Shown here: positions 56,701 through 64,000 of the stretch, piece by piece | How the letters are laid out: each line of letters begins with the position of its first letter | Position numbering within the stretch: position 1 is the stretch's first letter | Assembly: GCA_022448945.1 (NCBI GenBank) | Contig: JAKVCV010000011.1 | Span: forward strand, 292,454-356,453 | Direction: 5' to 3' | DNA from: Saprospiraceae bacterium | GTDB lineage: Bacteria; Bacteroidota; Bacteroidia; Chitinophagales; Saprospiraceae | Length of the DNA: 64,000 nt | Program-made: the position numbers and the translations under genes | The notes under the pieces: generated by a model | Told to the model about the DNA's origin: nothing | The model's database searches: none | The model's input: only the letters and a program-made list of their open reading frames with translations

Positions 56701-58129
56701 CATTTACAGATACAAACCCTAATTTAGGATCATAAGTAAACTCTGAAGGCGATAGTTTTCGTGCACGAATTTTAGAAAAGTCTTCCGCATCATTCATGTT
56801 AAAAGGAGCCCCTTGTAAAGCAGAAATTGATGTTTGGAGACCTCTTGCATTAGATTGGGGAGGGCCATTTTCGCTTGCTATTAACTGACTATACAGTATG
56901 TTTGCATCATTATCTGGAAGACGCCTATTTGACAGGTCAACTCCTTGTTCTGGAGCGGTTGCAGGCGTATAATTATTTCCAGCAACCATTTTGTTTACAT
57001 CTGTTTCACCTAGATCAGCAAATCCTACTATATCTCTAACGCCTTCAGTTACATTTCTATCATTTGTAACCCAAACTTCTATTTTAGTAATGTTAAATAG
57101 CGAGTTTATTTGAGGCAATGCAGACAAATTTTGCTCGTAAGTATTTCTATTGTAATGTGAAAGGAAAAAATGTCTATTCTCATCATAATTGTCAGCTGTT
57201 ACTTCAAAATCTTGTAACTGAGACCCACCCTGAATTTGAATTTCTTTACGTTTGGTTTGACTCTGAGATGCTACTAATGACATTTTAAGTCGGCCAAACT
57301 GTAAATCTGTGCGAAAGCCAAATAGGTTTTGTCTTCCCTGAATTAGTGATGAGCGCAAAGGAAAGCTAACATTTCCGGCTTCTATTTTTTTGATAATATC
57401 GTCTTCTGAACACTCTGTGTCACTTAGATACTCAACTTTTATCTGACGGTCAAAATCAAAAGTAGCTTGCGTATTATAATTAAAAGAGAGTTTTAATTTT
57501 TGTCCTATTTTCCCAACTACACTTAACTGTATATTCATGTCAAAATCAAATCCTCCCTGTTGTTGTTGTTGTTCTGTAAGTATTGGGTTTGCAATTTTTT
57601 GGTAATCAAACCCAAAAGTTAATGCAATATTTCCTTGTGGTCGTACATCTATAGTTGAGCCACAAAACAATCTTTCTACAAGGCTTTTACTGATTCTGTT
57701 TTTATATGGCTCTACTGGATCCCCACCTATTACACCAACTTTATTTCTTTGAGAGAGCTCTTTCATGTATTTTCGATCTTCGTTTTCTGCACGCCACTTA
57801 TAATATTCTTCGGGACTGAGATACATTGGTGATCGATAATTTGACCCGTCAATTGTTTCGGTTATAATATAATATCCGCTTGCATAATCATATTCAACGT
57901 TTTTTTCAATGATTTTAGGGTCTTTAAGGTCAAAGGGGTTATGATTGTTGTCGGTTACAAAGTCTCCTGTCCTATCCGTAAGGGGTGGCAATGTGTCAGG
58001 ACTTAAAATTGCAGTTGCCTCCCAAGGGTTTTCCCTAAGGTAATTTTGAGAGGTATTATTTTTGCCCCAACCTATTACTATATAGGCGCAAACCAACAAA
58101 AAGGACAAATTCAACTGCTTTAAATTCAT
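50702..58129 (-). CDS. sprA: Type IX secretion translocon protein SprA
   Basis: 2475 residues, the usual giant size. A signal peptide (about 1-22) is followed by repeated beta-rich blocks of the very large outer-membrane barrel through which T9SS cargo leaves the cell. Characteristic segments: SFNYNTQATFDFDRQIKVEY near residue 215, IKGSASV-free plug-like loops, VFIDDFEGSTSNFNLSIPSLNWVLAS (in two parts) near 855, and a final strand TSLNGGLTIKFSLSQ. Residues about 1905-1975 form an unusual lysine-rich insertion (KRPNAKKQKKVDFPKKKK, EKEKIKRKEERKKR). ruvA lies just upstream, an arrangement common in Bacteroidota. Confidence 0.93.
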   Translation of the reverse strand: MNLKQLNLSFLLVCAYIVIGWGKNNTSQNYLRENPWEATAILSPDTLPPLTDRTGDFVTDNNHNPFDLKDPKIIEKNVEYDYASGYYIITETIDGSNYRSPMYLSPEEYYKWRAENEDRKYMKELSQRNKVGVIGGDPVEPYKNRISKSLVERLFCGSTIDVRPQGNIALTFGFDYQKIANPILTEQQQQQGGFDFDMNIQLSVVGKIGQKLKLSFNYNTQATFDFDRQIKVEYLSDTECSEDDIIKKIEAGNVSFPLRSSLIQGRQNLFGFRTDLQFGRLKMSLVASQSQTKRKEIQIQGGSQLQDFEVTADNYDENRHFFLSHYNRNTYEQNLSALPQINSLFNITKIEVWVTNDRNVTEGVRDIVGFADLGETDVNKMVAGNNYTPATAPEQGVDLSNRRLPDNDANILYSQLIASENGPPQSNARGLQTSISALQGAPFNMNDAEDFSKIRARKLSPSEFTYDPKLGFVSVNVSIKPTDVVAVAYQYTYNGKLYQVGEFAQDLPLDADTLNVMYMKLLKGVRTRVDLPIWDLMMKNIYSLGAYQINQEDFMLDVFYQDPGGGEKRFIPEGPPASKPLITMLNLDNLNRALDPIPDGQFDYVSGVTILPRNGRIIFPVLEPFGSSLAKEFYTVPGDPASLHPLSQKYLYPQLYDSTITRAREYPEFNRYLIRGRYKSSISSEISLGGFNIPKGSVIVTAGGRTLAEGTDYSIDYNLGRIKILNEAYLNSGQPVKVAFEDNATFGFNQQGFFGARFDYFISEKINFGATFLHLNERPFTQKVNYGDDPISNSIYGFDFQYSGEAPWLTRLIDKIPLISTKAMSNISFTAEFAHLIPGAPDIINQGNDEGGVVFIDDFEGSTSNFNLSIPSLNWVLASTPRSDQVSPLFPEAILSNDLEYNKNRAKIAWYNLEPQLASTSSENSIYTREIQQQDVFQNVQYTGLTYQGLRTFDLNYNPTQRGPYNFSTQNMDIDGKFTDPEARWGGVMRSIQNSDFEASNIEFIEIWVMSPFKEGKGGNGGDLYIDLGDVSEDILKDSRLFFENGIPDSNANANVDETIWSRIPRTQAITRAFDNDPSIRDQQDIGLDGFNDAGERVHFKSFLDTIDAMVAAGQLNSSVATELYNDPSGDNFRYYRDAFYDDPNNLPPGVNSVLHRYSKFNNCEGNSTNDPSTTTGTNQAISTATNIPDTEDLNKDNTLNEQESYFQYRIPIRRENTDEMAFTQYTVDSVRMDYQDGNGQSESVYWYQLKIPIDNFTTRVGGISGIRAIRFMRMYMTGFSTETTLRMARLDLIRNQWRRYTRSLVLPGMVIPPEDPSSTTFDVNGVNIEENGSRTPFNYVLPPGVSREQVIGSVTNAQQNEQSQSLRVCNLEDGDARGIFKIVNLDMRVYERLKMYVHAENIRNEHPNDKGDMTVFMRIGSDFENNYYEYEIPLTMSDEAGGTGEPSNIWLEDNQFDFPLSLLRQIKIDREVMGFAISDLYEVADGENRVKIKGNPTLGQVKSIMIGLRNKKDDGLARCTEVWVNELRLTGFDERGGFAGLARLDVQLADLGQFTASGSYQSIGFGNIDQSVGERSREENIQYDLSGSLKLDKFFPEKWKLNIPFYAQYSQEISTPEYDPYQLDVPLEERLASIVDLNERKEVRKSARTIRTISSFNFTNVKKGRTSKFVALPTDISNFSFTYAQSSNLLQSPIIEREERTEHKGIIDYTYAPGLKAIYPFKKAINKIKNKKLVKWLALIRDININPLPNNIGFRNELRRNFGETTYRFTDAVSSTYYDKKFSWDRTYSLQWNIFKNLKFNYSATNFGVIDEPEGRINTQEKRDSLWSNVKRFGRTKNYQHNISINYTLPLKKIPIFDWISVKAQYNATYSWTAATLGQDTLGHTIQNSQKRQLTGDLQFRKLYDKWKYLKKINTPKRPNAKKQKKVDFPKKKKYPPLRQIKDDDEREKEKIKRKEERKKRLSEIKKIKEKRQPSDAERIFIRPFMLLQRARITYNENFTTVLPGFTGISKYIGQDYTGTTTNSGPRPGWDFIAGIQPNETWLDNAANSNWITNNIYQNKQVIQTHTQTYTAKVTLEPLKGFKIDVDLNKTLTENYSELFKVQDQFSNDQFSHLNAMQRGNVTMTYLPLSTFFDKQGTKGVNSSVNFETFEANRLIISQRKGIGDHDDQEINAGFTEGYGRYQQDVLIPAFLAAYTGRSAESVDLGDIRNTLPMPNWKLTYNGLAKVKGLDKIFSSFSLTHGYKSTLSISSFVTDLDYATTLNVNGTDGKDINSQNYYSSFEIPNLIISESFNPLIGLDMRFKNDLSLRFQYKTSRNLAMSFIDYQLSEQNTTDVTIGFGWKFKNFKFKKLGNFFKKKDKDGNPIKKTKTKMKMGEMDFNFDFGKTVAKDELNLKCDVSFRDDKTVNHILDQDQSIATRGMKTIRISPSIEWIPNNRLTFRLFFDYTQTIPAVSTSFPITSLNGGLTIKFSLSQ

Positions 58130-58458
58130 AAAAATTTGCTTATATACTGCAATAAGAGACTTTTTGTTGATGAAATTATGACAATGTCTATCTTTTTAGG
58201 GTATTAAAAAAATAGAATTCAACAAAAATGCTCCAAAAATATTTAATTTTGACAGATTAACGCGTTTTTGCTCAAAGATTTTTCAGCTAAAATGTTGTAA
58301 AACAAATTTTTGCTAAAAAATCACTAAAAAGCAATACGAGTAGATGAATAAAAATTAAAAATGTAGAATTTGAGCCTTATAATAGTGTTTTTAATTTATA
58401 GGATAATATAGGTTATTAAAGCAAAGTAATTTTCTTTAAGCAACAATATTCTAATGTA
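58130..58458. other. Gene-free stretch between ruvA and sprA
   Basis: About 330 bases. The minus strand carries TATTTTTG at 58234-58241, a possible -7 element for sprA about 105 bases before its start, without a -33 box. Nothing else recognised. Confidence 0.4.
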
Positions 58459-59064
58459 TTATGAAGATAATTGTCCAAGGGCCTGTTTAATTAATTCACT
58501 AGAGTCATTAATATCGGGTTGGCCTTTTAAAACCCTGTTCAATGTTTTTTGAACTAACGACTTATTAAACCCTAACGCAACCAAAGCAGACAACGCTTCC
58601 TCTCTTACTGCATTATTCATTGTTAAAGTTTGGGCAACAATTGTGCTATTAATACCTCCATCTTTAAGTATTTTATCTTTTAATTCTAAAACAATGCGTT
58701 TAGAGGCCTTTGGACCTATGCCTTTAGCACTTTTTAGCGTGTCAATGTTTTCAGAAATTATTGCATGCCGAACATCTTGGGCAGATAGAGTTGACAGCAA
58801 CAGCCTTGCAGTACTAGGACCAACTCCTGAAACTGAAATAAGTTGTGTAAAAACATAACGTTCATCATCTTCTGCAAACCCATAAAGTGTTTGGCTATCC
58901 TCTTTAACAATAAAATGAGTTAATAATTTTGTTTCTTTAAGTAGCTTAATTTTATTAAAAGTGCTTAGAGTTATTTGAACTAGATATCCAATGCCATTGT
59001 TGGTTTCAACAATGACACTTGTAGGATTGATATCAGTTAATTTACCTTTTAGGTATACAATCAT
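58459..59064 (-). CDS. ruvA: Holliday junction DNA helicase subunit RuvA
   Basis: 201 residues. The N-terminal OB fold (MIVYLKGKLTDINPTSVIVE) is followed by the two helix-hairpin-helix motifs (FTQLISVSGVGPSTARLLLS near 75 and LKSAKGIGPKASKRIVLELK near 110), and domain III (ALSALVALGFNKSLVQKTLN) binds RuvB. It recognises Holliday junctions and loads RuvB. ruvB and ruvC are not in the window. It is upstream of sprA on the same strand. Confidence 0.96.
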   Translation of the reverse strand: MIVYLKGKLTDINPTSVIVETNNGIGYLVQITLSTFNKIKLLKETKLLTHFIVKEDSQTLYGFAEDDERYVFTQLISVSGVGPSTARLLLSTLSAQDVRHAIISENIDTLKSAKGIGPKASKRIVLELKDKILKDGGINSTIVAQTLTMNNAVREEALSALVALGFNKSLVQKTLNRVLKGQPDINDSSELIKQALGQLSS

Positions 59065-59335
59065 TGAAATTTATTTAAATTATGGGAATAAGTCGTATTA
59101 ACAATAATATAAAACGCACAAATTATAAAAAAGCTAGTAAAAAAGGAGCTTAATTTACTACTGTTAATAGTTTTTTTAACACATTGTAAACATATTGGGT
59201 GGTTTTTCCTTTTTATTTATAAATATTTCCACAAGTGGATAAATACGGATGATGTTATTCATAAATTAAATTCGTGTTGATTTGTCCCGTCTTTTTTAAT
59301 TTTATTATTCTATTAATCCATTGTTTTAAAACGGA

Positions 59336-61438
59336 TTAATGATGCTGTTTTTTCTCCTTCGGGTGATATCTTTTAACTGCAGATTGATAAATTTTTTCTT
59401 TATCTAAAGTCATTAATTTTCTTTTTTGATGTGCATAAATATTCATTTGATCCGTATAGTGTATACTTGTAGGATGATTTGATTGTCCATACGGTAAAAC
59501 GGTTTCAATTTGAATGTCCCTGCCCTTGTATCTTACAAGCATAATATATGATTCTCCAGAAATAGACCTTGCTTTGCCATTTTTATATGATGTTGTGTGC
59601 ATTGCTGCAATCATATCTTCTAGGCCACAAATAGGAAATTCAATATCTGAACGGGTATGTTTTTGATATTCTCCAAGGCTTATTTTCAGAGAATTAAAGT
59701 GTTTTAAAAAGTATTCTTTCGTTTCGCGAAGTGTTTCGACTATTAATTTCTCATCAATGTTACTTGAATTATATAATCCTTCTTTTTTAACTCTTTTGGT
59801 TAGTTTTTCATAATAAACACGCCAGTATGCAGCAGATAGGTTGTCAATATTTCCCCTACGATCCCATTTTTGAATTATTTCTATAAGGTCTTTAATTTCT
59901 GGATAAGAATTTGGGTCAATACGAAAAACATCATTTAACTGAAAAGGAGCGATTAACGAATCTGGATACTGTGTGTCATATTTTATTTTTAAAAAATCTT
60001 CGTAACTAAGTTTGTCGTAATTGTTAATAAGTTCCATAAAACGGACACTTCTGTTGTTTTCTTTTTCTCTATATCCTATAGTTGAATCGAATGCTTGAGC
60101 ATTTAAATTATCATTTGGGTGCGTACAATTAAAAGGGCTGTTATTGGTATTAAAAATATATCCGTGATTGGGGTTTAATACTTGAGGGAGCTTTTCTATA
60201 GGTTGATAGTCTTTGGTTTTAGTTTTAGAAGTATTACCGGGCAATAACTTCTCCCAATTATAATTTCCTTCTCTTATAGGAATTTTGCCTGCACTCAAAT
60301 AAAATATGTTGTCTTCTCTATCTGCATATACAATATTAAATCTCGGTATGGTGACCATTGAAACAGCTTTTTTAAAAGATACAAAATCAGACGCTTTATT
60401 CATCTGGTACCATTGGTCAATAGACGAAATATTTGATAGTGCATTAGAATGAAAAGAAAAATATCCAGATTTGTTTTTTATTACAGGGCCATACTTACAC
60501 CAGTAGATTTTTCTTGTAACAGGGATTTTTATACCTAAAAATATTTTTACTTTAAGCTTTGCTTTTGATTCCTCAAGAGGCAGCCATTCACCATCAAATT
60601 TATATTTATTTTTTTTTGTAGGGTGCATTTCAAGTTGATAAACGTCTATTAAATCAGGATAGTTATATGTGTGTGTCCACCCTAAATATTCATTTGTTCC
60701 AATTAATGGAAATGGAGAGCCAGGGAATAATGCACCCAACATGTTCCAGCCCTCTTCGCTTACCATATGAGCTTCATACCATGAAAAAGGACCATCTAGT
60801 GGTTGATGCGTGTTTACATTTAAATATGTTTTGCCATCTTTGGTTTTATTCTTGCTAATAGCAAATCCATTTGAACCAATACCTCTATCTGTTTCTTTTG
60901 CTCCATTCAAATCATCTATTGGTTTTATTTTATTGTTGAATAGTTTATTTAAAATATCACCAGAGTCAGAAAAAAAATGAATAACTAAGTTGTATGCGGT
61001 TAAGTAATCAGTAACAGTAATAGGAAAAGTTTTTTTCACAAGAACTTCATTTGGATGTGCTTTGGCAAAGGCATTGATTCCTTCAACGTATCCCTCTATC
61101 ACTTGTAAAACTTCTTTTGATAAGTATTTTTGTTGTGTTTTAGCTACATTTCGACATCTTAGCAGCTGAACGACATAGTCAAAAATTACTCCTTCTTTAC
61201 CCTTATATGATCCAAGCATAGAAATTGCGGGCAAAAATGTTTCTTGAATAGTTTTAAAGTTATCCTCTGAATGTGCCCAAGCTAGACCATAAGCAGCTTC
61301 CGCATCTGTTTTTGTAAAGATATGGGGCACTCCCCATTTGTCTCTTATGATAGTAATATTATCAGCGTTGATCTTTATAGATTGTCCATTTAAGGCAGAA
61401 AACACAAAAAGAAAACCGACAAGTATAAATACTTTCAT
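59336..61438 (-). CDS. Penicillin acylase-family N-terminal nucleophile hydrolase
   Basis: 700 residues with a signal peptide (about 1-18, ending near NGQS). The alpha part (about 25-185) has RDKWGVPHIFTKTDAEAAYGLAWAH in two parts. The mature beta part begins at the catalytic serine S189 in GSNGFAISKNKTKDGK, which would be exposed by autoproteolysis, and NTHQPLDG follows. The family includes penicillin, aculeacin and acyl-homoserine-lactone acylases acting in the periplasm; the natural amide substrate is unknown. The gene follows the SRPBCC gene by 44 bases. A weak inverted repeat sits at its stop codon. Confidence 0.87.
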   Translation of the reverse strand: MKVFILVGFLFVFSALNGQSIKINADNITIIRDKWGVPHIFTKTDAEAAYGLAWAHSEDNFKTIQETFLPAISMLGSYKGKEGVIFDYVVQLLRCRNVAKTQQKYLSKEVLQVIEGYVEGINAFAKAHPNEVLVKKTFPITVTDYLTAYNLVIHFFSDSGDILNKLFNNKIKPIDDLNGAKETDRGIGSNGFAISKNKTKDGKTYLNVNTHQPLDGPFSWYEAHMVSEEGWNMLGALFPGSPFPLIGTNEYLGWTHTYNYPDLIDVYQLEMHPTKKNKYKFDGEWLPLEESKAKLKVKIFLGIKIPVTRKIYWCKYGPVIKNKSGYFSFHSNALSNISSIDQWYQMNKASDFVSFKKAVSMVTIPRFNIVYADREDNIFYLSAGKIPIREGNYNWEKLLPGNTSKTKTKDYQPIEKLPQVLNPNHGYIFNTNNSPFNCTHPNDNLNAQAFDSTIGYREKENNRSVRFMELINNYDKLSYEDFLKIKYDTQYPDSLIAPFQLNDVFRIDPNSYPEIKDLIEIIQKWDRRGNIDNLSAAYWRVYYEKLTKRVKKEGLYNSSNIDEKLIVETLRETKEYFLKHFNSLKISLGEYQKHTRSDIEFPICGLEDMIAAMHTTSYKNGKARSISGESYIMLVRYKGRDIQIETVLPYGQSNHPTSIHYTDQMNIYAHQKRKLMTLDKEKIYQSAVKRYHPKEKKQHH

Positions 61439-61482
61439 TAGGGCAAATTATTTACTGTAAGAAATTGTTTGTTAATTAATTT

Positions 61483-61923
61483 TTATTCTGGAATGCTTTC
61501 AGCAAACGCTTTGAATCTATTCATTGTTAATTCAGTTTGTTTTTTAAAAACACCTTTCATAGCTAGAGCAGCAAATTTCATAAGTCCACCAAATTTAAAA
61601 TTATTTTGCATTATCCACCTTGTCTTATTAGGGGCGATTTCCTTAAAATTATTAGTTACAGTATTAGTTACACCATCTGATTCATACATTAACACAAACT
61701 CATCTGGCAAGTTTCGTTTCAAAACAGTTTCATTCATGATAATTTTTTTAATTCCCATATTATAATTAATACGGGATTTCGCGCCCACTTGCCCTAAGTC
61801 TCCACTTAAATGTTCAAATTTTAAGAGGTTAGGTTGCCATTTTTTTAAATTTTCAGGGTTTTCAAATAATTCTATTAATTTATTCAGTGAGATATCTACA
61901 ATTATTTCTATGTGAAACTTCAT
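61483..61923 (-). CDS. SRPBCC-family (START-like) protein
   Basis: 146 residues. MKFHIEIIVDISLNKLIELF and NPENLKKWQPNLLKFEHLSGDLGQVGAKSRINYNMG (positions 22-57) show the SRPBCC/polyketide cyclase-like ligand-binding fold, and a C-terminal helix carries MKGVFKKQTELTMNRFKAF. Members bind hydrophobic ligands or are chaperones; no catalytic residues can be named. It lies between AMP nucleosidase (76 bases upstream) and the acylase on the same strand. Confidence 0.8.
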   Translation of the reverse strand: MKFHIEIIVDISLNKLIELFENPENLKKWQPNLLKFEHLSGDLGQVGAKSRINYNMGIKKIIMNETVLKRNLPDEFVLMYESDGVTNTVTNNFKEIAPNKTRWIMQNNFKFGGLMKFAALAMKGVFKKQTELTMNRFKAFAESIPE

Positions 61924-61999
61924 GTTGTGTGATTTTTATTTAGTCCAATTGTGGAGATGCCATTTTTTTAATAGGATAAAATCGGCTAATTTAATTAGT

Positions 62000-62782
62000 T
62001 TAGAAATGCAAATGTTTCACTGTTAGGCCATTATTAACAAGTTGCTTAAGAGAAGCAATCCCAATCTCTAGATGCTTGTTCACAAAGTCCTGAGTGACTT
62101 GACCATCGCTTTTAGATGTTTTTACACCTTCCGGTGTCATAGGCATATCAGAAACCAGTAAAAGAGCTCCAGCTGAAATTTTGTTGAAGAAAGCAGAAAT
62201 AAATAACGTAGCTGTTTCCATATCAATTGCCATACATCGTATTGCCTTCAGGTAATTTTTAAATTCTGTGTCGTGTTCCCATACCCTACGGTTTGTGGTA
62301 TACACTGTGCCTGTCCAATAATCCAATTGAAAATCTCTAATGGTAGTAGAAATTGCCTTTTGTAATGCGAATGATGGCAAGGCAGGGACTTCAGGGGGAA
62401 AATAGTCATCTGAAGTACCTTCTCCACGAACAGCAGAGATTGGTAAAATTAAATCTCCAACTTTGTTTTTGTCACTTCGAAGGCCTCCGCATTTTCCCAG
62501 GAACAAACATGCTTTTGGATTAATAGCAGTTAATAAGTCAATAATTGTAGCAGCATTAGGACTTCCCATACCAAAGTTAATGATCGTAATACCATCTGCA
62601 GTAGCCGTTTGCATTGCTTTGCCATAGCCTTTTATTTCTACGTTATGCATTTCTGCAAATTCAACTACATAACTACTGAAATTGACAAGCAATATATATT
62701 TGCCAAAATCTTCAAGCTTAGTTCCTGTATATCTGGGCAACCAGTTTTGAACAATTTCCAGCTTTGTTTCCATAGGTTTCAT
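62000..62782 (-). CDS. amn: AMP nucleosidase
   Basis: 260 residues. Purine phosphorylase-like fold: INFGMGSPNAATIIDLLTAI near residue 72, LFLGKCGGL near 98, and CMAIDMETATLFISAFF near 185 with the acidic active-site residue. This short form lacks the N-terminal regulatory domain of the E. coli enzyme and is the type usual in Bacteroidota. It splits AMP to adenine and ribose-5-phosphate. It starts at the first ATG; a second lies three codons later. A well-formed promoter precedes it. Confidence 0.88.
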   Translation of the reverse strand: MKPMETKLEIVQNWLPRYTGTKLEDFGKYILLVNFSSYVVEFAEMHNVEIKGYGKAMQTATADGITIINFGMGSPNAATIIDLLTAINPKACLFLGKCGGLRSDKNKVGDLILPISAVRGEGTSDDYFPPEVPALPSFALQKAISTTIRDFQLDYWTGTVYTTNRRVWEHDTEFKNYLKAIRCMAIDMETATLFISAFFNKISAGALLLVSDMPMTPEGVKTSKSDGQVTQDFVNKHLEIGIASLKQLVNNGLTVKHLHF

Positions 62783-62826
62783 TTTAGATTAGGTTTAAAT
62801 TCGACTTACCCTAACATCCAGTCGGC

Positions 62827-62857
62827 CAAAAATACAAAGTATTGTGGAGAAAGTCAA
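62827..62857 (-). promoter_or_regulatory. Complete Bacteroidota promoter of the AMP nucleosidase gene
   Basis: On the minus strand: TTG (62855-62857), 20-base spacer, TATTTTTG (62827-62834). The leader to the ATG would be about 40 bases. Both boxes and spacing fit the consensus. Confidence 0.65.
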
Positions 62858-62930
62858 TAAATACTCAAATTAGCAATATCGTACAACTTGACTTGATGAG
62901 GGATTGAATGCAATTGTAAAATTTGAGTGC

Positions 62931-64000
62931 TTAACGCACTAACATAACAGTACCTTTTCGCTCGAGCCACTCACCATTTGGTTGTATAAATCGAATGACA
63001 TAAACATAGACCCCCATTTTAATTGCTTTTCCGTTTTTTGTGCCATCCCATGCTCTGTAAGGGTTAGTGGATTGAAAAATTTGTTGCCCGTAGCGATCAT
63101 AAATTATCATGGAGTAATTACTGATGCTATTGCTAAAAACAATTAAAGGGCGGAAATGCCGATTTTTTCCGTTAGGCGAGACAGCATTAGGGATATGAAC
63201 ATTTGACATTTGTTTTACGCATGATTTGTTCGATTGGCTTAAAGCAATTTGGGTGAGTCCGCCTGGTAGATTTAAAGAGAGGGTTGCTATTACAAAATAG
63301 CAGCTATGAGCTTCAGCCTGATTTAAAACATCTAAATCATCAAAATAAGACAATTCAGTAGCGGGTAAAGTAGCTATTAGTTGAGGAGTGTTATTAATTA
63401 TTTTGTAAACCTGGTATTCCAGGACTGTACCATGCTCAAAAACCGCAATGTTCCACGATATTTTATTAATAAACCCCTCTTGTGCTTCAGTTTTGAGGGA
63501 AATAGTTTCTACAAGATTACTCTTTACTGTAAAACCACATGCATCGAGAGAAGAAATCCTATAAAAAACACTATTTTGATCTGGTGCCGCACCAACATCC
63601 GAATAGGTGTTTGGCGAGGATCCAATAGAGTTTAAAACAAATATAGAACTCATAGAATTTGAATTTGAACCTCTGTGAATAGTCCCATTTACAAAATCAA
63701 CATCTGTGTCCCAATCCCATTGAATTTCAACCTCATTAGTTGCTGTTACAGTGAGTTTTAAAATGTGTATAAAATCCATTGGCCGGTTCACACGGATATC
63801 AAAAGTAAGTTCATTCGAAACAGCACTATTGCTTTTATTATTTTCAATTGCCTTTATTTGGAAGCTTAGTAAATCATTATCTTGAGCATTCTGGAAAAGG
63901 TAAGAATTAGAAGTTTGCGGAATAGTGTCGTAAAGTATATATCCAATTCCATTTCGATTAACCCAAATTTCATAATGTTGAACGCCGTCTTTCCAGTTTT
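62931..64000 (-). CDS. Type IX secretion cargo protein with gliding-motility C-terminal domain, partial
   Basis: The frame is open from the stop at 62931 to the right edge, so at least 356 codons are seen and the start is outside the window; a GTG at 63791 is inside the protein and is not a true start. The visible part holds fibronectin-like modules (YEIWVNRNGIGY; VEIQWDWDTDVDFVNGTIHRG; WNIAVFEHGTVLEYQVYKI) and ends in the type B sorting domain from about 63170 down: HIPNAVSPNGKNRHFRPL, then MIIYDRYGQQIFQS, AWDGTKNGKAIKMGVYVYVIRF (in parts) and KGTVMLVR. It would be secreted through SprA, encoded in this window. Confidence 0.88.
   Translation of the reverse strand, partial: NWKDGVQHYEIWVNRNGIGYILYDTIPQTSNSYLFQNAQDNDLLSFQIKAIENNKSNSAVSNELTFDIRVNRPMDFIHILKLTVTATNEVEIQWDWDTDVDFVNGTIHRGSNSNSMSSIFVLNSIGSSPNTYSDVGAAPDQNSVFYRISSLDACGFTVKSNLVETISLKTEAQEGFINKISWNIAVFEHGTVLEYQVYKIINNTPQLIATLPATELSYFDDLDVLNQAEAHSCYFVIATLSLNLPGGLTQIALSQSNKSCVKQMSNVHIPNAVSPNGKNRHFRPLIVFSNSISNYSMIIYDRYGQQIFQSTNPYRAWDGTKNGKAIKMGVYVYVIRFIQPNGEWLERKGTVMLVR

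Noticed and set aside
59313-59340. TTAATCC...GGATTAA inverted repeat at the acylase stop codon
   Set aside because: AT-rich stem overlapping the stop and not followed by a T tract.
63789-63791. GTG as the start of the last gene
   Set aside because: The frame stays open upstream to the window edge with protein-like sequence, so this is an internal valine codon.

Overview
The window is a gene-dense, AT-rich stretch of a Bacteroidota chromosome. The evidence is: the gliding/type IX secretion translocon protein SprA, a C-terminal secretion domain of the gliding-motility (type B) kind on the last gene, the GldF/GldG pair, a TonB-dependent receptor with a carboxypeptidase-like N-terminal domain, DUF3467, a fused two-domain E1 dehydrogenase, many lipoproteins, absence of clear Shine-Dalgarno sequences, and repeated TAnnTTTG promoter cores. 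I favour a Saprospiria/Chitinophagia-like member, but this is inference. I saw no tRNA, rRNA, CRISPR array, insertion sequence or phage gene.

Layout. 1-4.3 kb: GT39-type glycosyltransferase (-), gamma carbonic anhydrase, NAD+ synthase and a free-standing UvrD-tail-like domain. 4.7-6.8 kb: iscS-iscU-iscA operon. 6.8-11.4 kb (-): DUF3137 protein, gldG, gldF and a secreted unknown. 11.7-17.1 kb: alaS (-), a TMEM175-like channel, an M23 peptidase and a small MerR regulator. 17.1-21.5 kb (-): two secreted amidohydrolase-family proteins with partly degenerate metal sites. 21.6-24.5 kb: alpha/beta hydrolase, MbnP-like lipoprotein, an unknown and a tryptophan-repeat lipoprotein. 24.8-29.7 kb: apbE, pyk (-), an SDR epimerase, a GbsR/MarR-like regulator and recO (-). 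29.8-36.7 kb: TonB receptor (-), a lipoprotein (-), DUF3467, an ion channel with a poly-aspartate tail (-), and crcB with a WecA-like transferase (-). 37-42.8 kb: glyS (-), SIMPL-like protein (-), then pheS, two small cysteine-motif lipoproteins and an MBL hydrolase. 42.8-48.5 kb: infB, nusA and rimP (-) and recX (+). 48.5-64 kb (-): E1 dehydrogenase, sprA, ruvA, Ntn acylase, SRPBCC protein, AMP nucleosidase, and a type IX secretion cargo protein running off the right edge.

Most of the window is housekeeping: translation (alaS, glyS, pheS, infB, rimP), transcription (nusA), Fe-S assembly, NAD synthesis, glycolysis and recombination. Accessory interest is concentrated in small secreted or lipidated proteins and in unusual protein tails. 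I found no obvious multi-gene novel defence or biosynthetic system. The best second-look items are the 40-residue tryptophan-repeat lipoprotein, the orphan UvrD tail, the amidohydrolase pair with dead and live halves, the calcium-channel-like ion transporter with an aspartate tail, the tandem cysteine lipoproteins, and a terminator-like hairpin in the presumed rimP-nusA-infB leader.
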